NCBI GenBank assembly: GCA_022539475.1
Contig: VCMS01000021.1
Span: forward strand, 248,001 to 312,000
From: Gracilaria domingensis
Lineage: Eukaryota > Rhodophyta > Florideophyceae > Gracilariales > Gracilariaceae
Length of the DNA stretch: 64,000 nucleotides
Direction: 5' to 3'
The number at the start of each line of letters is the position of its first letter. The first letter of the stretch is position 1. Below, one piece after another: positions 21,135 to 30,457 of this stretch. The notes under the pieces are model-generated. The model saw nothing but the letters and a program-made list of their open reading frames with translations, had not been told where the DNA came from and ran no database searches. Position numbers and translations under genes: made by a program.

Positions 21135-22409
21135 TTAAGCCTGCGGTGCCAAGGTCCACCAGAGACGGCATTGGAAGCCAACTGAAGCATTGAGGTAAAC
21201 ACAGAAACTTTGCGGATCACAACACGGAGCACTGCCATCACATGTCTGCTCAACGGCAATACAGTTCTGATTCCCTTCTTCGGCAGCAGCCACTTCCTCT
21301 TGCTTCAGATCACCAGACTCGTCGCTAGCGGCCATGGTCGCATCCTGCTCCGGCATCTGCGCAGTCGCCATCTCCGGAGGTTGCTCAGCTTCAACATTCG
21401 TCTCAGGGGCGGCGTCTTCGACGGGAACCGAAACGGGTCCCAAAGCAGTGGGCGCTGGTACAGAGCCGGCGTCGGAACCATCAGCGGTAATCTGCACATC
21501 AGAACACGTCCAGAATTCTTCCGGTACCGAACCGGCATCCGTTCCACCACATTCTGCCATGTCCGCGCGGTACGTCCCTCTCGCACCACCATCCGAGTCA
21601 CAAGTCGTGCCGAACGGAAAGTTGTAGTTGATGAAGTAGTCCTTGAATCCTCGTGGCGCACAGGTGTTGGCAGTGGCCCAATACCATTGAACAATACAGT
21701 GCTTGCACTCCATGTCCGCCGGAAGTTGATAGCGCATCGTACCAGAGTCGCCGCCCACAATGTGAACACCGACGTGATCCGTCTTGCGGCATGGAACATA
21801 CCAACGGCCCGGATACGCAGCGTCAATGGGTCCGCACTCGTGGATGGTTGCTTCCGAGGGATTCTCGCAGCTGGGGTGAGGGACGCGGTTGAGCTTGACG
21901 CAGTGGTTGTTGGTGAAGCAGCTGGCATCAAGATCCGGCTTTCCACATGCGTCCAGGTTGCAAAGGAAGAACTCGAAGTAGCCATTGTGGTTGGTATCAA
22001 TCTCGGCACTGAAGTCAACCTGCTGCCCCTTCTTCCACTTCGAAACCATGGGCACGTGATCATACGGCATGAACTGACCACCCAACATATGCTCGTTGCT
22101 TCCCTTGGCGTCTCCGCACAGACCGTTTCGGTCGGCGGTACCGAAAAAGTTCTTGGTCGGTTCGTACACGCTCCACCCCTCGGGAGGGAGGTTGGAAATG
22201 ACAGTGCCCTTTCCACCGCCGTTGAGACAATGCGGGCAGTAATCGATGACCATGTTGTCCATGCCTGGCATGTCCATGTTGTACTCGCACTTATCGGTGT
22301 GGTAGGCGGCACGTTGACGCGGGGTGCACACCATTCCGTGCGCGTTGACGACGGAGAGAATGGAGAGAGCGACGGAAAGCACGGCAAGCAGAGATATTGT
22401 TGACGACAT
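21135..22409 (-). CDS. Secreted LPMO-like protein B, 424 aa
   Basis: Paralogue of the gene at 18690, same strand, same architecture. It has a signal peptide at 1-23, mature N-terminal His24 (HGMVCTPRQRAAYHTDKCEY), the second copper His in DTNHNG, LPADMECKHCIVQWYW, then EEFWTCSDVQI, a Pro/Glu-rich linker and a six-Cys tail ending WWTLAPQA. Two features differ from A: the CADVQI motif reads CSDVQI, and the linker diverges. The start at 22409 is favoured over 22436 because the signal peptide aligns exactly with gene A. A TATA box sits about 180 bp upstream. The role is presumably oxidative cleavage of an extracellular polysaccharide. Confidence 0.85.
   Translation of the reverse strand: MSSTISLLAVLSVALSILSVVNAHGMVCTPRQRAAYHTDKCEYNMDMPGMDNMVIDYCPHCLNGGGKGTVISNLPPEGWSVYEPTKNFFGTADRNGLCGDAKGSNEHMLGGQFMPYDHVPMVSKWKKGQQVDFSAEIDTNHNGYFEFFLCNLDACGKPDLDASCFTNNHCVKLNRVPHPSCENPSEATIHECGPIDAAYPGRWYVPCRKTDHVGVHIVGGDSGTMRYQLPADMECKHCIVQWYWATANTCAPRGFKDYFINYNFPFGTTCDSDGGARGTYRADMAECGGTDAGSVPEEFWTCSDVQITADGSDAGSVPAPTALGPVSVPVEDAAPETNVEAEQPPEMATAQMPEQDATMAASDESGDLKQEEVAAAEEGNQNCIAVEQTCDGSAPCCDPQSFCVYLNASVGFQCRLWWTLAPQA
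21649..22037. repeat. Gene-conversion tract, copy in LPMO-like gene B
   Basis: Partner of 19210-19598, with constant offset 2439, four mismatches and no indels. Confidence 0.85.
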
Positions 22410-22590
22410 GGTTGAAACGGAAAGGCGGTCCGGCACGAACAGTGAGTTGGTTAGTAGGGTGAGATGTTCGGTTGTTAGTCAGCAGTCAGAAGTGTGAAGA
22501 CGGCCGGAGGCAAGGTCGAAGTTGGCGGGGGAAGGCGACGGATTATTGCTGTTCGTTAAGCGGCAGCATCGAGCGACGGGGCGAAGCATG

Positions 22591-22599
22591 GTTTATATA
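22591..22599 (-). promoter_or_regulatory. TATA box of LPMO-like gene B
   Basis: On the minus strand the sequence reads TATATAAAC, about 182 bp before the ATG. It sits at the edge of a CpG-rich block. Confidence 0.65.
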
Positions 22600-23135
22600 C
22601 GTTTGCCCGCCGCGAGATCGGGCGAGACATCGAGACTGCGAAGCGTAGTAGCGCGGCGCTTCTCGCCGACGTGGAGGGCGGCGCACGGGCCGCGACGTTG
22701 ATACGCGCGCGCAGCTAAGGCGACGAAGAAGGCTGCGCGGCCGCCACGCAGCGAGAGCTCATGGAGAAGACGCGCGCGCGGCCGGTACGCTCGGTGAACC
22801 TTTTTGCCGGATCAGCGCGGCGGCGTTCACCGTGGCGACGGCAGTAATGGCCGCGCGGCGCGGCGCGAACGTGAAACGGCGCGCCGCCGCGCAGAGGCGC
22901 TGCGCGCGGCGGCGCAGCGCGCGCGCGCGCGCGACGTGGGCGCGCGTGGAGGCGCTTCGGGCGGCGGCGGGACGGCGCGCGTCAGCTATTCAGCCAGAAA
23001 TATTGGCGGCGGTTTGGCCGCCGCTGACGTCGTGACAAGTGTCCCGGGCGCCGCGGCGCGCTGCCACGGTGCGCGCATCGGCCTCGATGCGCCGGCGCCG
23101 ATATACGTGTCGCCTCTGGTGCCGGCGCAGTTCAA
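22600..23135. other. CpG-rich block upstream of LPMO-like gene B
   Basis: The block is extremely GC-rich with many CGCG and GCGC runs. A 118-codon plus frame (22804-23160) is almost all Arg, Ala and Gly and looks like a composition artefact. It could be a CpG-island-like promoter region. Confidence 0.55.
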
Positions 23136-24914
23136 AATTGATACGAAAGGTACTTGCTGAGGATGAGGCTTCGTGCTGAGCGTGGTCTCAGCATCGTGCG
23201 AGACGCGTCGGGTTGCATACATATGTATGTACAAGCGCGAGGAGAGTACGCCGCGACGTAGTGCTTTTTTATTGACGCCCCGGCGATGCACTATCATGTC
23301 ATTCAAATGCAAATGACCATTTTGGGGCTTGGTGACCATAATTTGCTTCATCAAGCTTGGTTCGTCGGGTCATTACAATTTCAGGCGGTTTATAACTAAC
23401 TTTAGATGCATTGCTACGTTTTTCATGCTCTTGCTTTGCTCGACAGGCTCTCGCAATTTGTTTCTAGAGCACAGTTTTCCGCCTTGCTCACTATAAACCT
23501 TGCAGTTGGTGCTGTTAGAGCCCTGCTGTATGATCGTGTCAGGACTCCCCCATTGACCCCCCCACCCCGCTAGCAATACATAAAAGCCTCTTTGGCTGCA
23601 TATTTCCCACGATAGAGATCAATATCGGTTCAGTTTCGGTACCGCCGGTACCGATACCGTCGTATTTTGTGCAAGCATCGCACGACGTATTCTCTTCTGA
23701 ACTTGGCAGAACTTTTCCATTGAAAACGTTTTCATCTTAAATCATTTCAATTGCTTCTGTACAAAAATAATTAACCCCCTTGCGGTGCGAATTCAACGTC
23801 CCGGAACAAAACAATTGCACGTCCATGTAACCTGAACCCATCCTCCCATCCTCCACGCTACGAGCAACATAATATGTTCAGCAATATTATTGCTGCATGC
23901 AGTTTGAGGGGAACAAGAGAAGACCAACTCATTCCGAACATCGCCCTCATGTTACACTAAACAGCGAGTTCCCACATTGGTGAAGTCATAGAGATCTTTT
24001 GTTGGACAAACTCCACACCCATCCGCATCTGGAAGATGCGCTTCTCCCTGCAGACTTGCGAAGCTTTGCCGTTGCGCGTAGTTGAGCCAAAAGTTCTAGG
24101 CACCTTTGAACCTCGAAGAGAATAGGAGTTTCTCCACAGTGGTATCGGTACCGACCTGCGATCACGATACTGTGAAACATTCTCTGAGTAAAATTGTATT
24201 CCAGGTAGGCCATTTGCTCAAATACAGGAATTCCATTCATAGAACTTTGAACTATCAAATCGTAGGTGTGGTAATAGTTGATTTAACCACAAGCGGCAGA
24301 TCAGACATGGTGTTCTTCCCTATGAATATCGTGCAGCGAAGAACAGAGGGCGTCGCATAATTGAAAAGGACCCCTGACGGCACAAGCAAGAGCTCATCAG
24401 GCTTGTGGTCCGACATAACAAGCTACCAACGAGACCGCAGGCAAGCCATCTGCAAAGAGATTCGTCTTCAACTGCTTTACAATTAAAGTTTACATATGTC
24501 AATCAGCAATTGAATTGAATTTTTGTCAGCAATTTCATGGGAAGGAAAGGAATTCATTTCAAAATTCGAACTGGATCTGTATCATGATCCTTTTTCTTTT
24601 TCTTCGAGAAACGGCAACGTGTGCTCGATATAACGCCACAACGTTCCCGCCAAATCATCGTCATCTTCAACACAAAACATTTGCCAATCATGCGTCAGGA
24701 ATGACGTCATCGAAGAGCGCTGCTCTCTTCGTGTCGAAGCGATGCCCATTCGACGTACCTTCGGTACCCGAGAGTTACACGCCAACACAAGTGCGCCTTC
24801 TTTTGCGATTGCATGTCAATTGCAGCTCGTACAGTACTCAAAAGCTGTTTGCCCTTTCAAAACCATGTTTGCTGATCCGCAAGCCGCTCTCCGACTGACC
24901 CGTTCCCGACGAAC
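23136..24914. other. Intergenic without a supported gene
   Basis: Short frames only. At 23637-23663 a partly palindromic run of GGTACCG units (CGGTACCGCCGGTACCGATA, continuing) occurs, and a similar TATCGGTACCGACC lies near 24144. Their role is unknown. Confidence 0.45.
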
Positions 24915-25655
24915 ATGGACCCGCACAAAATGGCGAAAGACTCGCTTGTACGCGACGCAGAACAAGCGGGGGGCATTACGGATGGAGAGAACGAAAACGA
25001 GACGCACCACAACAGCCATGGACCGCAGAGCGCACGGAGCCAACTCACCGCCGCCGAATACACGGCGAAGGACGTCATGCACCTGCTTCATCTCGTCGTC
25101 CAGTGTCAGCCCCATGCGGACAGCCATTGGGCTCGAGTAGCATCCGAATACGCTACGTACGCTCGTCTAAACGGCAGAGCTCCGCGTACCTGGGCAAACT
25201 TAAAACAAAAATTTGAGCAAATACTTTTCGCGCAGAGGAAACGTGCAGATCTCTCGAAGCATCCCGAATTCCGAGGGGAGAAGCATATCAGTAAGATGAT
25301 ATTGGGGAATACTAGTGTGCCAACATACGACCGCAATCTCATTTCTGACAAAGTTGAACCGGTGAGGAACGATCAACGGCGTTCACCGACGAGAAAGCCT
25401 GTGACACACTGGGCTCTTGGGAAGAAGCGAAGGGCGAACAATATAGCTAGGCTTCACTCCAAACGAGTGCTCGCGCTTTTGAATTGCATGGACCAGGTTT
25501 CCGACTGTATGAGATGGCTGGCCGAGGCGCAGCTCCGTCGTTTGACTAATGAGAAAAGCAATGAAAACGAGTTGAACAGGTTGGTGACGAAGGACATGGA
25601 TCGATCAGTACGTCGTGTTTGCAAAGCAAGGTGTTTCCTAAATGTTAAAAGCTAA
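24915..25655 (+). CDS. Myb/SANT-like DNA-binding protein, 246 aa
   Basis: Residues about 43-112 resemble a trihelical Myb/SANT-like domain. An LTAAEYTAKDVMHLLHLV helix is followed by HWARVASEYATY and RTWANLKQKFEQI, with the spaced Trp and aromatic residues typical of this fold. The middle is basic (SPTRKPVTHWALGKKRRANN, possibly a nuclear signal), and the C-terminal third is helical and may form a coiled coil. The frame is complete and intronless. Starts at 24915 and 24930 are both possible. Such domains occur in host transcription factors and as partner proteins of PIF/Harbinger and other transposons. The neighbourhood gives no transposase nearby, so either origin is open. Confidence 0.6.
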   Translation: MDPHKMAKDSLVRDAEQAGGITDGENENETHHNSHGPQSARSQLTAAEYTAKDVMHLLHLVVQCQPHADSHWARVASEYATYARLNGRAPRTWANLKQKFEQILFAQRKRADLSKHPEFRGEKHISKMILGNTSVPTYDRNLISDKVEPVRNDQRRSPTRKPVTHWALGKKRRANNIARLHSKRVLALLNCMDQVSDCMRWLAEAQLRRLTNEKSNENELNRLVTKDMDRSVRRVCKARCFLNVKS

Positions 25656-25946
25656 AGAGCCGTAAACAACGCAAGCCGCCTTCCGCCGAAAACGTGCCTT
25701 CTGCACACATGCAACATGGCCTTCGCCATCACATATCAGCTCTTTGCTATGAAGCAGTGCTTTCTCTCGCAGCAGCTTGGGTAGATGGATTGGTTGCTCC
25801 TAGTGGACAATATAATTTATATCTAGTGTTCATAAATTTTACGTGAGCCGATATAATACGAAAAACGTGTTCGAGGGGAACCCGTGTTCCAGTATGCCAA
25901 TGAGCTGTCAGAGTAGTGTGATGGTAGCGAATTCAAAATTTTGATT
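25656..25946. other. Intergenic gap
   Basis: AT-rich spacer between convergent genes. No feature seen. Confidence 0.4.
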
Positions 25947-26778
25947 TCAATTGTTGGAACTTGTGTGCATCGTGTCATACCTGGGAGCGTGCACGCGTGT
26001 GCACCAAGCCACCGTCGTCGGCGCCGCGAATCGCAGCACTCCAATCTTCTCGAATTGGAGCGCGACGGACAAGGCGGCGGCGCAGGATGCGGCGCACACG
26101 TGAGGCGCGCCAAACTGCTCAGGCGCACGGAGCCCGTCCGCACGCCAAACAACCGCCTCCTCGGCGCGCAGCGCCACGCAGCGCGGGAAGGCAAAGCCCG
26201 CGCGGAGGGCGACGCGGCGCGTGGCGACGCCCGTCGCCGTGTCCCACGCCAGCACAGCCGCGAGCGTGGAGCCCGCCGCCACGCGCGCGCCGCCATCCGC
26301 CACGGCGACGCACGAGACGGCGGCGGCGTGCGTCCGCAGCGGCGCGCCCACCGCCGCGACGCGCCGCGTGTCCCACACGCGCACGACGGCGAGCGCCGCC
26401 GACGCGGCGCGCGTGCCGTGCGCGCACGTGGCCACGCACTCCACGCCGTGGCTGCCGTGCGCGCGCAGCGCGGCGCCGGACGCGAGCCGCTCGCACGCAC
26501 TTGACGCGCTTCTCGCGGCCGCGGAGCGTCGCAGCCAGCGGCGCGCCGTCCCGCAGCCGAGTGGCGCCGTCTTCCGACCGCAACGCGATCCCCATGCCGT
26601 CCTCGCTCACCGCCGTGCACGATATTCTCCCGCAGACACCCTCGTCACCACCGCTTTCGACGGTCGCCGTTTGCATCTGTCGCCTCTTCAAACCCAACGC
26701 TCGCGCCATTCCATCCTTGAATCCAAAAAGTCCCACCGAGCCGTCGTCACTCGTACACCTGTACACTGAAGGCCCCAA
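25947..26778 (-). pseudogene. WD40-like protein, extremely GC-rich, one frame jump
   Basis: Minus-strand coding begins in one frame near 26778 (VYRCTSDDGSVGLFGFKDGM, then CTAVSEDGMGIALRSEDGA, ATLRGREKRVKCV). It continues from about 26500 in a second frame (LASGAALRAHGSHGVECVAT, VVRVWDTRR, SCVAVADGGARVAAGS, VLAWDTATG). The repeated GH...WD spacing is that of WD40 blades, so the product would be a small beta-propeller scaffold. A single frame jump near 26500 separates the halves. It could be a mutation, a sequencing slip or a very short intron. Codons are almost all GC-ending, unlike other genes here. The first in-frame ATG comes only at the DGM of the opening segment, so the 5' end may also be incomplete. 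Confidence 0.55.
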
Positions 26779-27134
26779 AACATAGTTCTTTCAGTTTGGG
26801 AATGCACGGCTTTCGGTCGTAATCATAGTACTTGGCTATTTGGCGCACACCTACCAACATGTGCCACTATGAGCTTGCGTATGTGTTGAACACAAGCTTC
26901 ACTGATGACGTTGTGCGTGCGCCGCGCACGCGGGGTAGTCGTGACATCGGTTGTCACCGCGCTTCTGCTGAGCTTGACAGAGACTGGTATATAGAGACAT
27001 AATCGCGTCGCCATGGTCACAGTCAAATTTTTTTTATTTCAGCGTCTCGTCAACATTCTGGTAGAGTGGGTGGCAAGCGCGATTGGAGTATCTCCTGCGG
27101 TAGCAAAGGAGCGTCAGACAGCATCCTAAAGCTC
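26779..27134. other. Intergenic gap
   Basis: No supported gene. It separates the GC-rich WD40-like gene from the vWA gene. Confidence 0.4.
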
Positions 27135-27807
27135 TTATGCACCGAAGGCTATGCTGTTCCCCAGATCAAGGGCATCTAGAAAGCTGTCTACGTCAAAGGT
27201 CTTACCACAGCCTGCGGTTGCAATCTTTTCCAGTTTCTCAGCATCAAAATCGTCGATACCGACGGTGTGTACCGCCGACCCTTCGCCAAAGCTGTTCTTG
27301 AATTCACGAACCAGACCGATTGGATCACTTTCGAAATTTCCCTGTCCATCGCCCAAAAGCACGATTACAGCACGACGCTTTTCATCCGTTTGTAATTGAG
27401 CGACGCATTGCAGTATGGCCTCATCGAGCGATGAGGAAGCGGACATGTCTGACACGGCATTGGAAACAGCGTTCTTGAAACTTAAACTGTCGTCTGTTGG
27501 GGGTGAAATCAGCGTAACATTGCTTCCACACACTAAAGCGGAACTCTTGCACGAGTCAATGCTGGTGATGCTTTCGACGTCACGGACAAAGTCTCTTTGC
27601 GCCACGGAAGCCATCCGTACTCATCGAACCACTTCCATCCAGGGCGAAACAAACGTTAGCACATTCGCCTGGTTGCACCATTCGATTGGCTTGCATCAGT
27701 TGAGCAGAGTGCCTTGATGAGTCTCCATTCCACCGTGGGGTAACGATTGCGCTAACGAAAGGAAGCATGACTGCCGCCGCAGCCAAGAGAACAGCGAAAT
27801 TCATCAT
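27135..27807 (-). pseudogene. Secreted von Willebrand factor A protein with one frame jump
   Basis: The start at 27807 gives a signal peptide (MMNFAVLLAAAAVMLPFVSA). A vWA domain follows with the metal-site motif CFALDGSGSMSTDGF (DxSxS). Just after it the frame changes. The second frame carries the rest of the domain: RDFVRDVESITSIDSC, SLDEAILQCVAQL, RRAVIVLLGDGQGNF, SAVHTVGIDDF, LEKIATAGCGKTFDV. One extra base near 27595 (in TTCCGTG) would explain the jump, as the domain is otherwise continuous. The protein would be a small extracellular adhesion or binding protein of about 220 residues. A TATTTAAG element lies about 100 bp upstream. It may be a recent pseudogene or an assembly error. Confidence 0.75.
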
Positions 27808-30457
27808 CTCAGTGTAGGATAGGAACAATGCGGTGATTGACAAATAAAGGAAATGTGAACGGACTTGGGTTTGGGGTAAAAGTACAGATCAGTCTGTCGC
27901 GAGCTCTTAAATACTTTCACTGAAGGACTGGGAAATAAGAATAGCAAGCGGTTCTTTTACGATAAATTTCTAAGTTCATCGCCCATGCTGCTTTATATCG
28001 TTAATGACGGCACAAAACAGCTAGGATTAATCCAGCAGACAGCTTTGGCCGAACTATGCCGCGCATCTCGACATGATTTCATCGGGCTAATATTTATCTA
28101 CCAACAATCAGGCCATTTCATAATGCCCGGATGCCACCGCAGATAGGGAAGCTGTGGAGACTAATCTCCTGTCTGGTCTCTCGAGAGGGTAAGCGTACTA
28201 ACCTCGTGCACCGTATGAATAGCATTCTCAACTTTCAACTTAGCCTCCAACCCCTTTTTGTGGGCCACATTACCCACTCTGCGCCACGGCTTGATGACAG
28301 GCATTTCGCGCTTTTTCGCTTCCCAGTGTCCGAGGTAACGGAATGCCGTGATGTTGAAAAAAACAGCCACCATGTGCCGTTGGACATACGATGCAATATG
28401 CGTGCGTAGAGCGTGCCACGTCAGAGCTAGCATCTCTACGGGCGAACAGCCAAAGAGCAAAGCCAATAAACTGACGTGGAAGACTACAAGTGTACACCTG
28501 TATCGCTTTTATTTGCTGCATTGCTTAGGGACTGTACACGTAGTATTCATCGCAGGCATCGCCAGCGATGTTCTCTCACATGATTGGCCAATGGCACCCC
28601 TGATTTTTGCACTGAAAATCGTATGTCGTTTTCTGCTTTGACCCCCTGCACCCAGGGTTTACTCTGTTTGCACAGTCAGCCGTCTACACTCGCACAGTCA
28701 GGCTACAAGTTCGATCGTTCTTGCAACTTTCTAACGTGTCCGTGTTACATCCAAAAACTCTGCAGCTTCATTTTGCTCTTCGCATTGACTCAAACCTTTT
28801 TCCGAGCTCGGTTCCTTTCAACAAGCCTCTTGGGGCATCCTCCATTGGCATCAACTGGCTTTTAATTCTCTTCAAAAGGCTCGCAATGCCAACGCAAATG
28901 CAGCTCAACTCCCTCTCCTTTGCCCGTCCCCTCCTCAGACCAGAACCAACTCCTTTCCATCCCTTATTTCCGCCATCGTAGCCGAACGCGGCAAAGACAT
29001 TTCGCATAATTCGAACGAAGAAAACGACGGTCCTGCGATCTTCCCTCTGGATCTTCCGTCTCCTAGTTCCCTTCAGCAGCACTTCGCGTGAGCGAAAGAG
29101 TCTTTGTTTTTCACAAAATTCATTTGACACAGTGACGTGCCTAAAACTCTTATTCTACCCCGGTCAACTGTGTGCGTATCCACAGGTTACTTGCTCTAAG
29201 GGAAGCTAAGACTTCTCATCTAAACCAACAAGCCAATGTCTAGAATGCACCCGGTGCTTTACATGTCATTCCAACTCAAACGAATTCGTACAACTTATCG
29301 AAGTGGGCTTGATGAGTTGCGTAAACCCGACCCCGCTCAGCAACAATCGTACTTCACATGTACAGCCTTCAGAAACATCTCAATTGTTTCCATGATTGTC
29401 TTTGTCTCACCAGGTGTAATAGCAACGGGTAGATTTGGATCGAAGTTAACTGCAACCTTGTCCTGACAACCAAAAATCTCGGAATCGATCTCATGCTTCA
29501 GGCCGCTAATGACGCTCACAACAACATCGGCCAGCGATGCAAGATCATCTGCAATGAAAATGAATCCTCTCGTCTGAGTTGTGACAAAGGATGCCTGACC
29601 GATTCTCTCCGTCTTGGGCTCTCCACAACCAAGCGTGGGACCCTCTGCACTTTTTGCTGGTTTTCTCTACCGCACGTGGATCTCAGAAGAATTATAATTG
29701 CTTACGCCTCCCACCATGTGAATACGGCGCTTCATGCTTGTCGTTCATGGCTTAGTGCATTGCTTCCCCGTTGGTGTATCATACAACAATTTTTCAGAAG
29801 AAAAGGGAGAAGGCAACCGTGCTTGGGCGCCAACAAGAACTGTTGATACAGAAAGTATTCAGTTGTGTTCAGCACAATCTTTACATGTATATTCTTATCG
29901 ATTTCTCTCAAAAAATCTGCTATTAAAAGACACGAGGAGCTCGCGATATATTCAAACATGCCTGACATTCCTCCAATCTTAGCACATTCATACCAACGGA
30001 TCACAATCTATTACGTGCACATATTGCTATTTGGATTTCAAAATGTTGCAAACCACAAAGGATGTGCGAAAAGGATTGAATGGCTGCTTTAATGGCTGCC
30101 CAAAGGTAGCAATTCCAATTTATTTAACCTCAATAATTCGGCAACTCCAATTCACTTTCAACTTCGTTCTCTAACGGCTTTCTCCCGCATTTCACTGTCC
30201 TTTTCCAAATGTTTCTTGGAGCCACAGCCTCACGTTCCTCACACTATTTGTTTCGTACGCAGTATAATCATCTCAAAAATGCCAAGATTTATAGAAAAGA
30301 GCTTTGCGGGTTTTACGTGGAACAAATTGCTTTCAAAGCACTGATTTACGTAACACAAAGTGATCTTCTACCACCTCTTGCAATTTCTTGAGTACGTTCT
30401 CGCACGCTCGCATTAGATCTTTCAGTGTTCTACATCCACATATACTTAACAATTGCC
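27808..30457. other. Intergenic, with one partial coding-like frame
   Basis: Apart from the frame at 29337-29666 only short unsupported frames are seen. 28650-28990 is CT-rich on the plus strand. Confidence 0.45.
29337..29666 (-). pseudogene. Partial secreted-type coding fragment, about 109 codons
   Basis: This minus-strand frame is open from a stop at 29667 to a stop at 29337 and has no ATG in its first 50 codons. It reads KTERIGQASFVTTQTRGFIF, then DDLASLADVVVSVISGLKHE, and later DKVAVNFDPNLPVAITPGET, ending DCC. Composition is protein-like. A nearby minus frame (29732-30004) contains ECAKIGGMSGMFEYIASSS, which resembles the late part of a vWA domain. Both could be remains of another vWA-type secreted gene, like that at 27135. 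This is a weak inference. Confidence 0.3.

Noticed and set aside
18942-22403. Plus-strand frames of 351 and 397 codons, and other-frame minus ORFs of 384 and 360 codons, over the LPMO-like genes
   Set aside because: They are shadows of the two LPMO-like genes; the minus-strand frames at 18690 and 21135 have signal peptides and family motifs, the others have none.
22804-23160. 118-codon Arg/Ala/Gly-rich frame
   Set aside because: Produced by CGCG-rich sequence, with no domain and no promoter of its own.
25961-26785. 274-codon plus-strand Arg/Pro/Ala-rich frame
   Set aside because: Composition artefact opposite the GC-rich WD40-like gene.
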